From NCBI GenBank assembly GCA_017549815.1, contig JAFYNH010000060.1, positions 1-64,000 on the forward strand: a stretch of DNA of 64,000 bases. The letters run 5' to 3'. Origin of the DNA: Selenomonadaceae bacterium. Lineage in GTDB: Bacteria > Bacillota > Negativicutes > Selenomonadales > Selenomonadaceae. The notes beneath the pieces were generated by a model that was given only the letters and a program-made list of their open reading frames with translations, was not told where the DNA came from and ran no database searches. Both the position numbers and the translations under genes were made by a program. Below are positions 9,056 to 17,946 of this stretch, piece by piece. Every line of letters starts with the position of its first letter. Positions within the stretch are counted from its first letter, which is position 1.

Positions 9056-10564
9056 CTATTTTTTGTCAAAAGTTTTGGCGGGCAAGCCGCAGTTCTTCAG
9101 CCAATTATTTACCATTGACGAATTTTTTCCGAAGTCCAACGGGAGCTTAACGAAAATCTCCGAAATGTTATATTGTTTAACAAAGCTAGTCAGCTCATCA
9201 GTTTTCTTGAGACTGAATTTAAGCAACGAAAAATTCTCTATGAAAATCATCGGAAACTTTTTGCCGGGTCGGAGCAGGTACACGCCGCAATTTTTAAAAT
9301 TCCGCTCTAAGAAATTAACAAAAATCTGTTGCTCGTTGTCGTTCGTTGGTGTGAATATGACTAAAATATTTTTCTCGAAGTTTTGGCGAATCTGCGCGGT
9401 GACGTTTGTAAAACTTTCCTTGAAGGCGGCGGCGTTCTTGGCGTCTGTTTCTTTGTTATTCGTCTCGTCATCTTGATTATAATATTTTTGCATAACTGCA
9501 AACCAATCATTATTCTCGGCAAGGTCGTCAAAAAATTCTTTGCGACGCGAATCCGCAATCGCAGGCGATATGTAAAATGTATTCCTTTTCACGACGTCAG
9601 CAAAACTGACTTGTTGTTTCTTCAAGCCCGCTTGCTCAAAAAATTTCTCGCCTTTAGCCGTGTGAATAAAAACCACTGATACTCCGCGACTATCAAACAT
9701 TTCTGGCGCGAAGTCTTTAATACCCCATGCGTCGCCTATCGTCAAGTCGCTCTGTCCATTCGGAAATCTAAATTTGCAAGCCGAACACGACGGACGCAAA
9801 GATAAATTCCGCAAGAAAAGTCGTCCATAAAGATTGTTGAGAATTCGCTCCGCCTTGTGCTCTTGGTCAGAAAAATTTATGTCCATGCGTTTTCCCCAGC
9901 CTCTGCGTTTAGTGCGAAAGTTGACATGCGTAATTTCATGCGCATAGCCGAGCGTATCGATATAACATTCCCACAACGCGGGCGAAGGCACCCCACGACA
10001 AATTACATCAACCGTCAAAAGATTGTCGTAATCTTTGCCGAGAAAATTTTTCAAGCCGACGCATTGACAAGGAACGCCCGTAAATAAAACGGGTTGCGAC
10101 TGGAGCGCGTCTTGAACTTGCCGATAAACGTCGCCAATAGGACTTTGAACGTATTTACTGCCGCGCAGATTTTTCAACTCGTCAAGATTTTTAGCCGACA
10201 TGTGGCGGACGTGCCAATTTTTATCAAAGCCTGCGCCGAAGACAATCCCGCCGTTCGTCAAAATAATTTCGCTTAACGCCGTAAAAATTGCGCCCGACGA
10301 ACTTTGACGGAGAATTTTTTCATTGGGATAAGTCGCTACAAAAGTCGGCGGCAAGGCGTCAATCGTTTTCGCCTCGTAATTCAAAGCGGGACAAGTCATA
10401 TCGCAACGCCCGCATTTTATGCAAAGTTCAGGATCAATTATCGGATAAGCAAAGCCTTCAGCGTCACGAGTCATTTTAATCGCGTTCTTCGGGCAAATAT
10501 TCGCGCAAGCCCCGCAACCGCTACAATCTGCGCGATTGGCGGCAATCATTTCCTCAATCTTCAT
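9056..10564 (-). CDS. ferredoxin-domain / coenzyme F420 hydrogenase beta-subunit-like protein
   Basis: This 502-residue iron-sulfur protein begins with two 4Fe-4S clusters (CSGCGACANICPKNAI and CIKCGRCDMTCP within the first 55 residues). The FrhB/coenzyme F420 hydrogenase beta-subunit N- and C-terminal domains follow (SSGAIFTALSEIIL, VLFTGVPCQCVGLKNFLG, RTKRRGWGK, SCSACKFRFPNGQSDLTIGDAWG). In Firmicutes and Bacteroidetes this family is commonly paired with polysaccharide pyruvyl transferases, and here it lies 20 bases downstream of one (10585-11643) on the same strand. It is therefore probably part of a surface-glycan modification unit rather than an F420 enzyme. The ATG has a GGAGGTG site. 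The electron-transfer role is inferred from the family. Confidence 0.85.
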   Translation of the reverse strand: MKIEEMIAANRADCSGCGACANICPKNAIKMTRDAEGFAYPIIDPELCIKCGRCDMTCPALNYEAKTIDALPPTFVATYPNEKILRQSSSGAIFTALSEIILTNGGIVFGAGFDKNWHVRHMSAKNLDELKNLRGSKYVQSPIGDVYRQVQDALQSQPVLFTGVPCQCVGLKNFLGKDYDNLLTVDVICRGVPSPALWECYIDTLGYAHEITHVNFRTKRRGWGKRMDINFSDQEHKAERILNNLYGRLFLRNLSLRPSCSACKFRFPNGQSDLTIGDAWGIKDFAPEMFDSRGVSVVFIHTAKGEKFFEQAGLKKQQVSFADVVKRNTFYISPAIADSRRKEFFDDLAENNDWFAVMQKYYNQDDETNNKETDAKNAAAFKESFTNVTAQIRQNFEKNILVIFTPTNDNEQQIFVNFLERNFKNCGVYLLRPGKKFPMIFIENFSLLKFSLKKTDELTSFVKQYNISEIFVKLPLDFGKNSSMVNNWLKNCGLPAKTFDKK

Positions 10565-10584
10565 AATTTGTCACCTCCGAAATT

Positions 10585-11643
10585 TTATTGCCACAATGCG
10601 TTTGCCAAAAATTTTAAAGACCGCTTTTGTTCGGCGGGCAAGACTTCATCGCAACGCGAAAAATCTATTGTCAACGGGTCGGCGACTTTTATATTCAAAT
10701 TGGAGTCCGTCACTCTGTCGCGCAGATTAACCATGTCGAGCAAGGACGATACCCGCGTAAAGCGCGAAATTAATACACTGTCAATAAAGTAAACAATGAA
10801 CGGACGCTTGAATATAAGTGAAAACGCCGCGCCGTGAAATGAATGCGTGCAGAACAACGTTGCGTGGTCGACAAGGTACAAAAATTCTTCAACGCCGGTG
10901 ATGTAATGATTAAAGTTGTCTATGTCCTTGAGATTTATGACGGGCAAGTCGAGTTTTGCCGCAAGCGCGTTGACTTGTTCGGGCGGCTTCCCATTGAAAA
11001 AATAAGTCAGCAAATAGCCGCGTTCATATTTCTTTTGATTGAGCCAAGTCGGACGCTTTGCAATTTCGCGCCATTCCTCAACCGACAGAAGAAAGACAGG
11101 GTCGAGAACTTGAACAGGACGCTTGCCCGTGATCTTTTCAATCAAATTGCAACCTTCGCGCTCACGAACGGATACATGCGCCATTTCCAAAATTTTTTGC
11201 CGATAATTTTCTATAACTCTCTCTGGCAACTTTGAAACGGCAATGCTCGCGGCGTAGGCGATTCGCTTTTCGGTTGGCGCGAAATCCAAAAATCTTCCTG
11301 GTACAACAAAATTCGGATTCCAAACTTGGTCGGAGCCGATAACAAAATAATCGTAGTCGTCGGCAATATCGCTTAGGTGCGGAATATCAAAGCGCGTTTT
11401 CATATTTGCATCATTGAATTCCTTAAATTTATTTTGGGAAACGCTTTTAAAGGCAACGTCGCGCAGATTCCCGACTTCCTGTCGATTCAATTCGAGCACA
11501 TAGGGCGTAAAGGGATTTATGCTGTCCAGCCAAAGAATTTCTACAGTGTCCGCAAATTTTTTCAACGTGCGATACAGTGCGTACTTTTGGAGCATATTGC
11601 CGTAGCTGTCGTAATCGTTCAAAGTAAGCTGACCGACTTTCAT
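10585..11643 (-). CDS. polysaccharide pyruvyl transferase family protein
   Basis: Members of this WcaK/CsaB-like family transfer a ketal pyruvate, or act as related transferases, on cell-surface polysaccharides. The protein (352 residues from the chosen ATG) shows the N-terminal YDSYGNMLQKYALYRTL motif, FVIGSDQVWNPNF, YAASIAVSKLPE, VREREGC, and the late CTHSFHGAAFSLIFKRPF segment, all typical of the family. The start is ATG 11643, preceded by GGGAGGAAACAG; a TTG five codons earlier lies within the ribosome site itself and was not chosen. It is the first gene of a two-gene unit with the ferredoxin/FrhB protein. Confidence 0.88.
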   Translation of the reverse strand: MKVGQLTLNDYDSYGNMLQKYALYRTLKKFADTVEILWLDSINPFTPYVLELNRQEVGNLRDVAFKSVSQNKFKEFNDANMKTRFDIPHLSDIADDYDYFVIGSDQVWNPNFVVPGRFLDFAPTEKRIAYAASIAVSKLPERVIENYRQKILEMAHVSVREREGCNLIEKITGKRPVQVLDPVFLLSVEEWREIAKRPTWLNQKKYERGYLLTYFFNGKPPEQVNALAAKLDLPVINLKDIDNFNHYITGVEEFLYLVDHATLFCTHSFHGAAFSLIFKRPFIVYFIDSVLISRFTRVSSLLDMVNLRDRVTDSNLNIKVADPLTIDFSRCDEVLPAEQKRSLKFLANALWQ

Positions 11644-11714
11644 TCTGTTTCCTCCCAAAAAATAACTTCCCTCAAAAAATTCTTTGAAGGAAGTATATCA
11701 CAAAGGGATTTTTT

Positions 11715-12353
11715 TTAATAGCCCAAAGTCTTAAGCCACTCATTAATATCTTTTTGAGCGGCGGCTGAATCATTCTGCGCGGTCTTGCCGATTATCGCCA
11801 ATCCGTCAAGAACTTTTGAATTCGGGCAAATCTCCTTTAACTCGCGCTCGGTACCAGCTAAACCGCTTCCGGCATGTGTGCAGAACGGAATAATCGTCTT
11901 GCCGTTGAAGTCGTTGCTCTCAATGAAAGTCAGAATAATTCGCGGAAATTCGGCATGCCAAATCGGATACCCAATAAAAATTGTGTCATACTGCGCGAAG
12001 TTATCGACGTTGCCGACTATAGCGGGGCGGGCGTTTGATTCAAGTTCTTTCTTTACAAACTCCAAGCAAGCATCGTAATTATCGGGGTAAGGAGTCGCAG
12101 GTTTAATCTCGAAAATATCCGCTCCAACTTTCTGCGCGATAATATCTGCGACAATCGCCGTATTGCCTTTGGTAATGTTGCCAAGTCCGTATTCTTCGCC
12201 CGTGCGCGAGAAATAGACTACGAGAATTTTTTTATCGGCGGTTGAAGGCGCGGCAAGAGCCTTTTCGGTTTCGACGGGAGATTTTTCCTGCGCCGAATTG
12301 CCGCAACCGCTCATCATAAACATTGCCAACAGGAGTAAAAGAATTTTTTTCAT
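11715..12353 (-). CDS. flavodoxin-like lipoprotein
   Basis: The N terminus is a lipoprotein signal (LLLLLAMFMMSGC, cysteine at about residue 17), so the protein is predicted to be membrane-anchored outside the cytoplasm. The rest is a flavodoxin fold: the phosphate-binding loop YFSRTGEEYGLGN, the FIGYPIWHAEFPRII segment, and FCTHAGSGLAGTE, as in the short flavodoxin_4 family. It is the last gene of a minus-strand operon following the SDR (9-base gap) and the DUF362 protein. An exported flavodoxin beside a DUF362 protein with a Tat-like signal suggests a periplasmic redox function; this is inferred. Confidence 0.85.
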   Translation of the reverse strand: MKKILLLLLAMFMMSGCGNSAQEKSPVETEKALAAPSTADKKILVVYFSRTGEEYGLGNITKGNTAIVADIIAQKVGADIFEIKPATPYPDNYDACLEFVKKELESNARPAIVGNVDNFAQYDTIFIGYPIWHAEFPRIILTFIESNDFNGKTIIPFCTHAGSGLAGTERELKEICPNSKVLDGLAIIGKTAQNDSAAAQKDINEWLKTLGY

Positions 12354-12362
12354 GTCGCCACC

Positions 12363-13196
12363 TCAATGCGTCTTTCTAAGATATTGCAAATCGCCAAACC
12401 AATAAGAAGCGGTCGTGCCGCCGTCAATCAAGAAATCTGCGCCGCTGATAAAGCGTCCGCGACTGCTCATAAGAAATTCTGCCAAATCGCCGACTTCATC
12501 GGGAGTGCCAGCCCTTCCTGCGGGCGACGCCTTCAACATTTTGCGATAACCTTCGCCGCGAGAACCTTTAAGTTCATCAGCTGCAAGCGGCGTAATTATT
12601 ATGCCGGGACTTATCGAGTTAATGGTCGCGCCGCGTTTGCCCCAAATAGTCGCCTCATACATTACGCGCAGGACGTTGCAACGCTTGGAATATTGATAAG
12701 CCTTCAACGTATCCGTTATCGCCTTAACGAACGGCAGATCTAAAAGTTCTTCGGTCGGCGAAGTGGCGAGTTGAAAATTTTGTTCTTCCGTCAATGCGCC
12801 GAGTCGGTGTCCGCTTTGCGAAGAAATGATTATCCCGCTCCCGCCGTCCGCAATTACTTTCCCGAATTCTTCAAGTAAGACTGCCGTCCCGTACATGTCG
12901 ACTTTCAAAATCGCGTCAACAGGAGCTTGCGAAGGACTTACGCCCGCCGCGCAGATTACATTTTTTATCGCGCCGAATTTTTGGGCATGTTCGACTAAAT
13001 TCAAAATCGATTCGCGGCTCGAAATATCAACGGCTATTGTCGAAGTTTCAAATCCTGCGCCCTCAAAAATTTCAGACGCCTTTTGAGCCGCCTCAAGTTT
13101 CAAGTCGCCTAAGACAACGTGCTTGCCCGCTCCGACGCGCCGCGCTATCGCCTGTCCGATTGAGCCTGTTCCTACTAATACAACTACTTCCTTCAA
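12363..13196 (-). CDS. short-chain dehydrogenase/reductase (SDR) family oxidoreductase
   Basis: This 277-residue NAD(P)-dependent oxidoreductase has a nucleotide-binding VLVGTGSIGQAIARRVG at the N terminus, the NVICAAGVSP segment equivalent to NAG, GIIISSQSGH with the catalytic Ser, and a YQYSK-type active site. NSISPGIIITPLA and GRAGTPDEVGDLAEFLMS, ending in FISGADFLIDGG, are standard for SDRs. The start is TTG 13196, with AGGAGG seven bases upstream. It lies between the DUF362 and flavodoxin genes in one operon with gaps of 9-12 bases. The substrate is not deducible. Confidence 0.88.
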   Translation of the reverse strand: MKEVVVLVGTGSIGQAIARRVGAGKHVVLGDLKLEAAQKASEIFEGAGFETSTIAVDISSRESILNLVEHAQKFGAIKNVICAAGVSPSQAPVDAILKVDMYGTAVLLEEFGKVIADGGSGIIISSQSGHRLGALTEEQNFQLATSPTEELLDLPFVKAITDTLKAYQYSKRCNVLRVMYEATIWGKRGATINSISPGIIITPLAADELKGSRGEGYRKMLKASPAGRAGTPDEVGDLAEFLMSSRGRFISGADFLIDGGTTASYWFGDLQYLRKTH

Positions 13197-13208
13197 AGTA
13201 AAACCTCC

Positions 13209-14276
13209 TTAATCGACGCTGATTAATTCGTATTGCGGATTACCCATTTTGAGTTCAGCCATTGCCGAAAGTTGCCGTAAGCCGTGACGCGATTCAATGC
13301 GCTCTCTTAAATCTGCGCTGTCGCTTGCAGACCAAACTAAATCGCAACAAGCTTGGTCAATAGCTAAAATATCAGTCGACGCCAAAATCCCAACGTCCGC
13401 CATTGTCGGTTCGGCGGCATGAATTCCCGCGCAGTCGCAATCAACACTCAATCGACGCATGACATTTATAAACACAATCCGCTTGCCGAAATAATCACAA
13501 GTCGCCTTGCCGCTGTCTGCCATGCGCTCCATAAGTTCTTCCTTTAGCGGAAAAGTTACTCCGTCGAACCAATCAACATAAGGCGGCATACCAAATTTTT
13601 CGCCGTCGTAGCCATGAACCTGCAACTTGCCGACGTGCCCGCTTGCCATGCCGATTGCGATGTTTTTAAGACTGCCGCCGAATCCGCCCATTGCATGTCC
13701 TTTGTAGTGCGTTAAGACGATAACCGAATCATAATTAACGAGGTGCCCGCCCATAGCAACTTCTTTAAGGTGAAAGCCGCCGTGTACAGGGAAATTAACA
13801 TAGCCTTCGTCAGCGTCCATGATGTCGACTTCGCAAAAATCCCAGCCGTTAGTCTTAAGCGTCTCGCGGTGGTCTTCGGTTGTGTAGCGTTTGCCCACGT
13901 AAAGCGTATTCGTCTCAATGATATTGCTGTTGGGGACTTGCGCTTGAAACGCTTTAACCATGTCACGCGGCAAAATATTCGGACCTTTCGGCTCGCCCGT
14001 GTGCAGTTTGATAGCGACTTTGCCAAAAATATTTTCGTTAATCATGCCGTAAAGTTTAATGAGATGCGGCGCGTCGATTTTATCAGTGAAATAAACTTTA
14101 GCCGCCGTGCCATTGTAAGTTGTGCCCGTAACGTTCTTACTGCCGACGACGGGAGCCGCATTAAGCTTGAGAATTTTTTTAGCCTTAGCCGCTTCGCCGA
14201 CGTTGAAATTGCTGATAGCCGCGCCGACTGCCGCCACGCCCGCCATTTTGAAAAGCTCTCTCCTGCTGATGTCCAT
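13209..14276 (-). CDS. DUF362 domain protein with Tat-like export signal
   Basis: The protein (355 residues from ATG 14276) begins with a twin-arginine type signal, SRRELFKMAG followed by a short Ala/Gly hydrophobic core, so export in a folded state is likely. The body is a DUF362 domain: KVAIKLHTGEPKG, YDSVIVLTHYKGHAMGGFGG, LKNIAIGMAS, and a late Cys-containing region (DCDCAGIHAAEP, IDQACCDLVW) that may hold metal. ATG 14276 has GAGGAGG at proper spacing; the longer reading from 14333 lacks one. It is the first gene of the DUF362-SDR-flavodoxin operon. DUF362 has no established reaction, so redox chemistry is only suggested by its neighbours. Confidence 0.85.
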   Translation of the reverse strand: MDISRRELFKMAGVAAVGAAISNFNVGEAAKAKKILKLNAAPVVGSKNVTGTTYNGTAAKVYFTDKIDAPHLIKLYGMINENIFGKVAIKLHTGEPKGPNILPRDMVKAFQAQVPNSNIIETNTLYVGKRYTTEDHRETLKTNGWDFCEVDIMDADEGYVNFPVHGGFHLKEVAMGGHLVNYDSVIVLTHYKGHAMGGFGGSLKNIAIGMASGHVGKLQVHGYDGEKFGMPPYVDWFDGVTFPLKEELMERMADSGKATCDYFGKRIVFINVMRRLSVDCDCAGIHAAEPTMADVGILASTDILAIDQACCDLVWSASDSADLRERIESRHGLRQLSAMAELKMGNPQYELISVD

Positions 14277-14410
14277 AATCAAATCCTCCTCAAAAATTTC
14301 TGATTCAATTATAAATTTTAGAGTTGACTCCATGCAAATAATTTTTTTGCGGCAAGGAAATTTTTAATCCGCGCAGAATATTTTCTGAAAAGTTTTAAGG
14401 GGGAATTCTG

Positions 14411-14872
14411 ATGAAAATTGCAATGGCTAACGACCACGCTGGCACCGCGCTTAAGAATCAGATTAAGGCTTATCTGGAAGAGCAAGGGCACGAGGTTAAA
14501 GATTTCGGCACCTACGACGAGGGAGCTTGCGACCTTTCGGATTTCGTTTATCCTGCAGCATTGTCCGTTGCTAAGGGCGAATGCGAACGCGGCATTTTCG
14601 TTGACGGCGTCGGCTACGGCTCCGCGCTTATCGCCAATAAAATTTACGGCATTTATGCGGCTGTTTGCCAAGATCCGTTCTGCGCTCAACTTTCCCGCGA
14701 ACATACCGATTCAAACGTCCTCTGCATTGGCGGAAAAATTATCGGCTCCGCAATCGCTATGGAAATCGTCAAGACGTGGCTGAAGACCGAGCCTTTGACT
14801 GCCGAAAAATATCGTCGTCGCGTCCAGAAAGTCGCTGAAATCAACAACAAACATTGCGTTCCTGTCAAATAA
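14411..14872 (+). CDS. RpiB/LacAB-family sugar-phosphate isomerase
   Basis: This family interconverts aldose and ketose phosphates, classically ribose-5-phosphate and ribulose-5-phosphate. The 153-residue protein has the N-terminal MANDHAGTALK motif, a GTYDEGACDLSDFVYP segment, a loop like the catalytic-Cys loop (GIFVDGVGYGSALIANK), CQDPFCAQLSREHTDSNVLC, and the GGKIIG turn. In most RpiB proteins the catalytic loop reads C-GTG-G; here FVDGVGYG replaces it, so the usual Cys is missing at that point and the substrate may differ. It is a single gene with AAGGGGG upstream and a bidirectional terminator after it. Confidence 0.85.
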   Translation: MKIAMANDHAGTALKNQIKAYLEEQGHEVKDFGTYDEGACDLSDFVYPAALSVAKGECERGIFVDGVGYGSALIANKIYGIYAAVCQDPFCAQLSREHTDSNVLCIGGKIIGSAIAMEIVKTWLKTEPLTAEKYRRRVQKVAEINNKHCVPVK

Positions 14873-14896
14873 AATTTCTACATAAAAAAAATTTAA

Positions 14897-14928
14897 CCCG
14901 CTCCAAAAATTCGGGGCGGGATTTTTTT
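14897..14928. terminator. bidirectional rho-independent terminator
   Basis: CCCGCTCC pairs with GGGGCGGG (one G-T pair) around a short A/T loop, followed by seven T on the plus strand and preceded by a run of A that becomes T on the minus strand. It serves both the RpiB-like gene and the convergent GT9 gene, whose stop is at 14931. Confidence 0.88.
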
Positions 14929-14930
14929 AT

Positions 14931-16187
14931 TCAAAGCGTCTCCAAAATTTCAAAGCCGTCAATAATTTCTTGAGGCTCAATCTGCGTAATGCAATGCGGC
15001 TCCTCACTGTGACACCAACCATAAATTCTTCCAAGCCTCGCGCACTCTTCAAGCTGATGAGCTGGACGCAAGATAACCGAATTCGTTTGGTGAGGAGGAT
15101 AACGCCCAAGTTCGCTGAAAGCTCCGGGCAAATAATCTTCCTTATCCTGCGGTTCGTGATAAAGAGCCAACACAGGAATTTTACATGCCGCCGCCATGTG
15201 CATTATTCCCGTAACGTTGCCGAGATAAAAATCCGTTTGGCTTATAATCGCTTCCGTCTCGCGCAAGGTCGTCTTGCCGACGAGATTTAAAACTTTTCCT
15301 TGCGGCATATTTTTTTCGATAAACTCTGCGTCTTTAAGTTCAGACTTTCCACCTACGATCACGAAGACTAAATTTTTCTTAGCAAGTTCTTTCAAAGCGA
15401 TTAAATATTTCTCGACAGGATATTTTCTGCTATCGCCGCCTGCGCCCAAGCCGAGTATAACTTTCTTGCAGGTAGGCGGAATATTTTTCAAAAGTTCTCG
15501 AGCACGATAAAAATCCTCCGCACCGTAAAAAAGTTCAACATGATTTGAGTTGACTGTAAAGCCCGCCGCTTCCAAAATGTAAAAATTTTTTCTAAGGTCG
15601 GAAACTATACTGCGCGGAGGCGTGATATTTTTCGTAAGTAAGAAATTATCAATCGCGCTCTCTTCAGCCGAAACTTCAAAGCCGTAACTTCTATAAGGAT
15701 TTGTGCCGTAGCCGATTCTTTCTCTTGCGCCGCTAAGCCAACAAAGTAATAACATAGGCAAATTCCAACTTCCCCATTGCGGCGAAAAGGCATAAGAAAA
15801 TCTTTTACGCCAAAGATTTTCTTGGCAAAAGGGAACAATTTTTTCTAAAGCATTCGGGAATGCTCCGCCGATTTTTGTTATGTCAAAAGTTAAAATTTCA
15901 TTGACGTAGGGACAAAGTTCGACAAGCGGAAAAGTCAACGACGAACAGATTAAAGTTATTCGAGCCTTCGGGAAATTTGCTTTGACTTCGCGAATAAAGC
16001 CCGAAGTTAAAATCATGTCGCCGATTACGTCGAGTCGCACGATTAAAATATTTTCTACAGTCGCAGGAACTTTTTCGCGATAGCCCGCCCGTTTAAATGC
16101 CGCCTCCGTCTCGAACATAAGCTCCGAAACACGCGAAGGATTTGCCTTCAAACGTGGAATCAACTCAGCAAAAAATTTTTCCAACAC
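14931..16187 (-). CDS. glycosyltransferase family 9 (heptosyltransferase-like)
   Basis: GT9 enzymes such as WaaC/WaaF add heptose from an ADP-sugar to the LPS core on the cytoplasmic face of the inner membrane. The 418-residue protein shows LIVRLDVIGDMILTSGFIRE (the family start motif), ARITLICSS, VILGLGAGGDSRKYPVEKY, LVGKTTLRETEAII and the donor-site segment YLGNVTGIMHMAAACKIPVL. The C-terminal 60 residues include Cys and His (WCHSEEPHC) that are not part of the core fold. GTG 16187 follows GGGGG by six bases. It is the last gene of the cbiL-binding protein-GT9 unit; the co-location with cobalt/iron genes is not functionally obvious. Confidence 0.88.
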   Translation of the reverse strand: MLEKFFAELIPRLKANPSRVSELMFETEAAFKRAGYREKVPATVENILIVRLDVIGDMILTSGFIREVKANFPKARITLICSSLTFPLVELCPYVNEILTFDITKIGGAFPNALEKIVPFCQENLWRKRFSYAFSPQWGSWNLPMLLLCWLSGARERIGYGTNPYRSYGFEVSAEESAIDNFLLTKNITPPRSIVSDLRKNFYILEAAGFTVNSNHVELFYGAEDFYRARELLKNIPPTCKKVILGLGAGGDSRKYPVEKYLIALKELAKKNLVFVIVGGKSELKDAEFIEKNMPQGKVLNLVGKTTLRETEAIISQTDFYLGNVTGIMHMAAACKIPVLALYHEPQDKEDYLPGAFSELGRYPPHQTNSVILRPAHQLEECARLGRIYGWCHSEEPHCITQIEPQEIIDGFEILETL

Positions 16188-16198
16188 GAAATGCCCCC

Positions 16199-17146
16199 TT
16201 AAAATTTTTCTGGATAAATCAGTTCTGCCATTGTCTTAATGGCGTCGGGGTAGCGCAAGCCCGGACTCAGCAGAAACAAATCTTGCGGCAAATAATACAG
16301 CCGATTATTTTTTATCGCGCCGATTGCTTGCCACGCCGCATTTGATTCAATCGCCTTTGTCATGTTCGATTTAATTTCATCAAGGTCACCCATGCTCGTT
16401 ACGAAAATTATTTCAGGATTTTGCTCTGCTAAAGTTTCCATGCTGTAAGGCGCGGCATCAGGATTTTTTTCAAGCGGCGTCATGCCCGACGCGACATTTT
16501 CCCAACCGAACATTTCAGCGATTGAACCAGCAATACTCCCGTCAAGTTGAACGCTTAAGCCCTGCGCGGTCGAGTGCAGAATTGCTACGCGCAGATTTTT
16601 CTTTGGAACTTTGTCGACAACAGCTTTAATCTCGGCGTCCATATCGGCAATAATTTTTTCGCCCGCCGCAACGTCGCCGCTTATCATTGCAAAATTCCTA
16701 AGCCCGCGTTTAACGTCGTCATAAGTTTTAAGCTCGACGACCAGCGCAGGGATTTTATTTTCTTCAAGCGCGGGCAAAAGTTTTTCGTTCATACCCTTGT
16801 TGACAATAACCAAATCGGGTGCGCAACTCAACAGCCGCTCCATGTCAATTTGATAAACCGCACCGACGCTCGGCAAATTCTTAGCCCAATCGGGCATTTT
16901 ATTTTTGGAATCGGGACGCCCAACTATCACTCCGCCGACCGCGTTCAATGGCTCCAAAAAACTTGCCGACGTTACGACAATCCGCGCAGGTTTGCTCTGC
17001 AAAATAATTTTCCTGTCCGCGTCGTCCGTTATCTCCGCGAAAACTTTTTGTTGCGAAACTTCGACAGGCTCCGAAATCTTTTCTCCACCACAACCACTTA
17101 TCAACAAGCTTGTCGCGCAGATTATTGTTAAAAATTTTTTAGTCAT
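16199..17146 (-). CDS. ABC transporter substrate-binding lipoprotein (BtuF/FepB type)
   Basis: A lipoprotein signal (LISGCGG, Cys at about residue 19) anchors this 315-residue solute-binding protein. It is a helical-backbone metal-chelate receptor: DRKIILQSKPARIVVTSAS, VGRPDSKNKMPDW, SVGAVYQIDMERLLSCAPDLVI, a central long helix (DDVKRGLRNFAMIS), ENVASGMTPLEKN and IIFVTSMGDLDE. The family binds cobalamin, heme or ferric siderophores. The gene overlaps the end of cbiL by 8 bases, which favours cobalamin or a precursor as ligand, but permease and ATPase genes are not adjacent. The class is firm; the ligand is inferred from context. Confidence 0.87.
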   Translation of the reverse strand: MTKKFLTIICATSLLISGCGGEKISEPVEVSQQKVFAEITDDADRKIILQSKPARIVVTSASFLEPLNAVGGVIVGRPDSKNKMPDWAKNLPSVGAVYQIDMERLLSCAPDLVIVNKGMNEKLLPALEENKIPALVVELKTYDDVKRGLRNFAMISGDVAAGEKIIADMDAEIKAVVDKVPKKNLRVAILHSTAQGLSVQLDGSIAGSIAEMFGWENVASGMTPLEKNPDAAPYSMETLAEQNPEIIFVTSMGDLDEIKSNMTKAIESNAAWQAIGAIKNNRLYYLPQDLFLLSPGLRYPDAIKTMAELIYPEKF

Positions 17147-17858
17147 GATTGCGCCTCGTCAGAATAGTCGACAGATAATTTAGAGTTTCATTTTTATGCG
17201 CCGCAATGTCCGTGATAATTTTCTCGTCGTCAAGACCGCAACGACTAACCAAAACAGCGTCTTCAATCATGTTGTTGGCTTTGAGTTCGTCGACAACTTC
17301 GGGGAAATTTTTATAAACCTTCATGAGAACGGTTGAATCTGCGCGGTCGAGAGCATTTTTAATCGCGTCGAGGTCGGCAGTCGCAGGAATTATCGTCAAA
17401 ATATCGTTACCGAAGGCGAGCGGTCGTCCAATTTGCGCGGCTATTGCTAAAAACGCCGGTACGCCCGCTATCGTCACGATTTTTACTCCGCAACTTTTTA
17501 GCAGTCGAAAAATATAAATGTAAGTGCTGTAAAACATAGGGTCGCCCAAAGTCGCGAAGCCTACATTTTTTCCGCCGCGCAGTTCGTTTAAAATTTCTTC
17601 CTTGTTCGCCTCGAAAATGTCCGTCTCTTCCGCGAAGTCCTTTATCATAGGGAACGTCTGATAAATTATTTCGACGTTCGGTTTAAGATAAGGTTGCGCG
17701 ATTGACAAAGCCACGCTGTCCGATTTTTTCTCGGTCTTGGGTGCAATCAGAACGTCGATTTTTTTCAGCGCGTTTATCGCCTTGACCGTTAAAAGTTCGG
17801 GGTCGCCCGGTCCTACGCCTATTCCGTAAAAAGTTCCTGCGTTTTCGTTCAATGTCAT
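17139..17858 (-). CDS. cbiL: cobalt-factor II / precorrin-2 C20-methyltransferase
   Basis: The enzyme transfers a methyl group from S-adenosylmethionine to C20 of the corrin ring precursor in cobalamin synthesis. The protein has about 239 residues with YGIGVGPGDPELLTVKA (SAM-binding start), IAPKTEKKSDSVAL, NVGFATLGDPMFYSTYIY (the LGDP.FYSTY signature that separates CbiL/CobI from other ring methylases), TIAGVPAFLAIAAQIGRPL and VLMKVYKN. Two ATG codons six bases apart compete; the second (17858) has better spacing from AAGGAG. It is first in the operon with the binding protein and GT9 genes. Another ring methylase, cbiE, lies 16 kb away; the rest of the pathway is outside the window. I saw no cobalamin riboswitch in the short leader. 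Confidence 0.9.
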   Translation of the reverse strand: MTLNENAGTFYGIGVGPGDPELLTVKAINALKKIDVLIAPKTEKKSDSVALSIAQPYLKPNVEIIYQTFPMIKDFAEETDIFEANKEEILNELRGGKNVGFATLGDPMFYSTYIYIFRLLKSCGVKIVTIAGVPAFLAIAAQIGRPLAFGNDILTIIPATADLDAIKNALDRADSTVLMKVYKNFPEVVDELKANNMIEDAVLVSRCGLDDEKIITDIAAHKNETLNYLSTILTRRNHD

Positions 17859-17918
17859 TTTCATTGCTCCTTGCCTGTGATAAAATATTTTCGGAAAAAT
17901 TTACGGCATTGCTCACCG

Positions 17919-17946
17919 CTCCCGTAATTTTTTCGGGAGTCTTTTC
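17919..17946 (+). terminator. terminator-like hairpin upstream of the 129-residue membrane protein
   Basis: CTCCCG (17919-17924) pairs with CGGGAG (17934-17939) around TAATTTTTT, followed by TCTTTTC. It lies between divergent genes, about 50 bases before the plus-strand start at 17996. It could stop antisense transcription out of the cbiL region, or attenuate the downstream gene. The role is undecided. Confidence 0.5.

Noticed and set aside
13743-14303. 186-codon open frame opposite the DUF362 gene
   Set aside because: Antisense to a gene with signal sequence and domain motifs; no ribosome site or homology.
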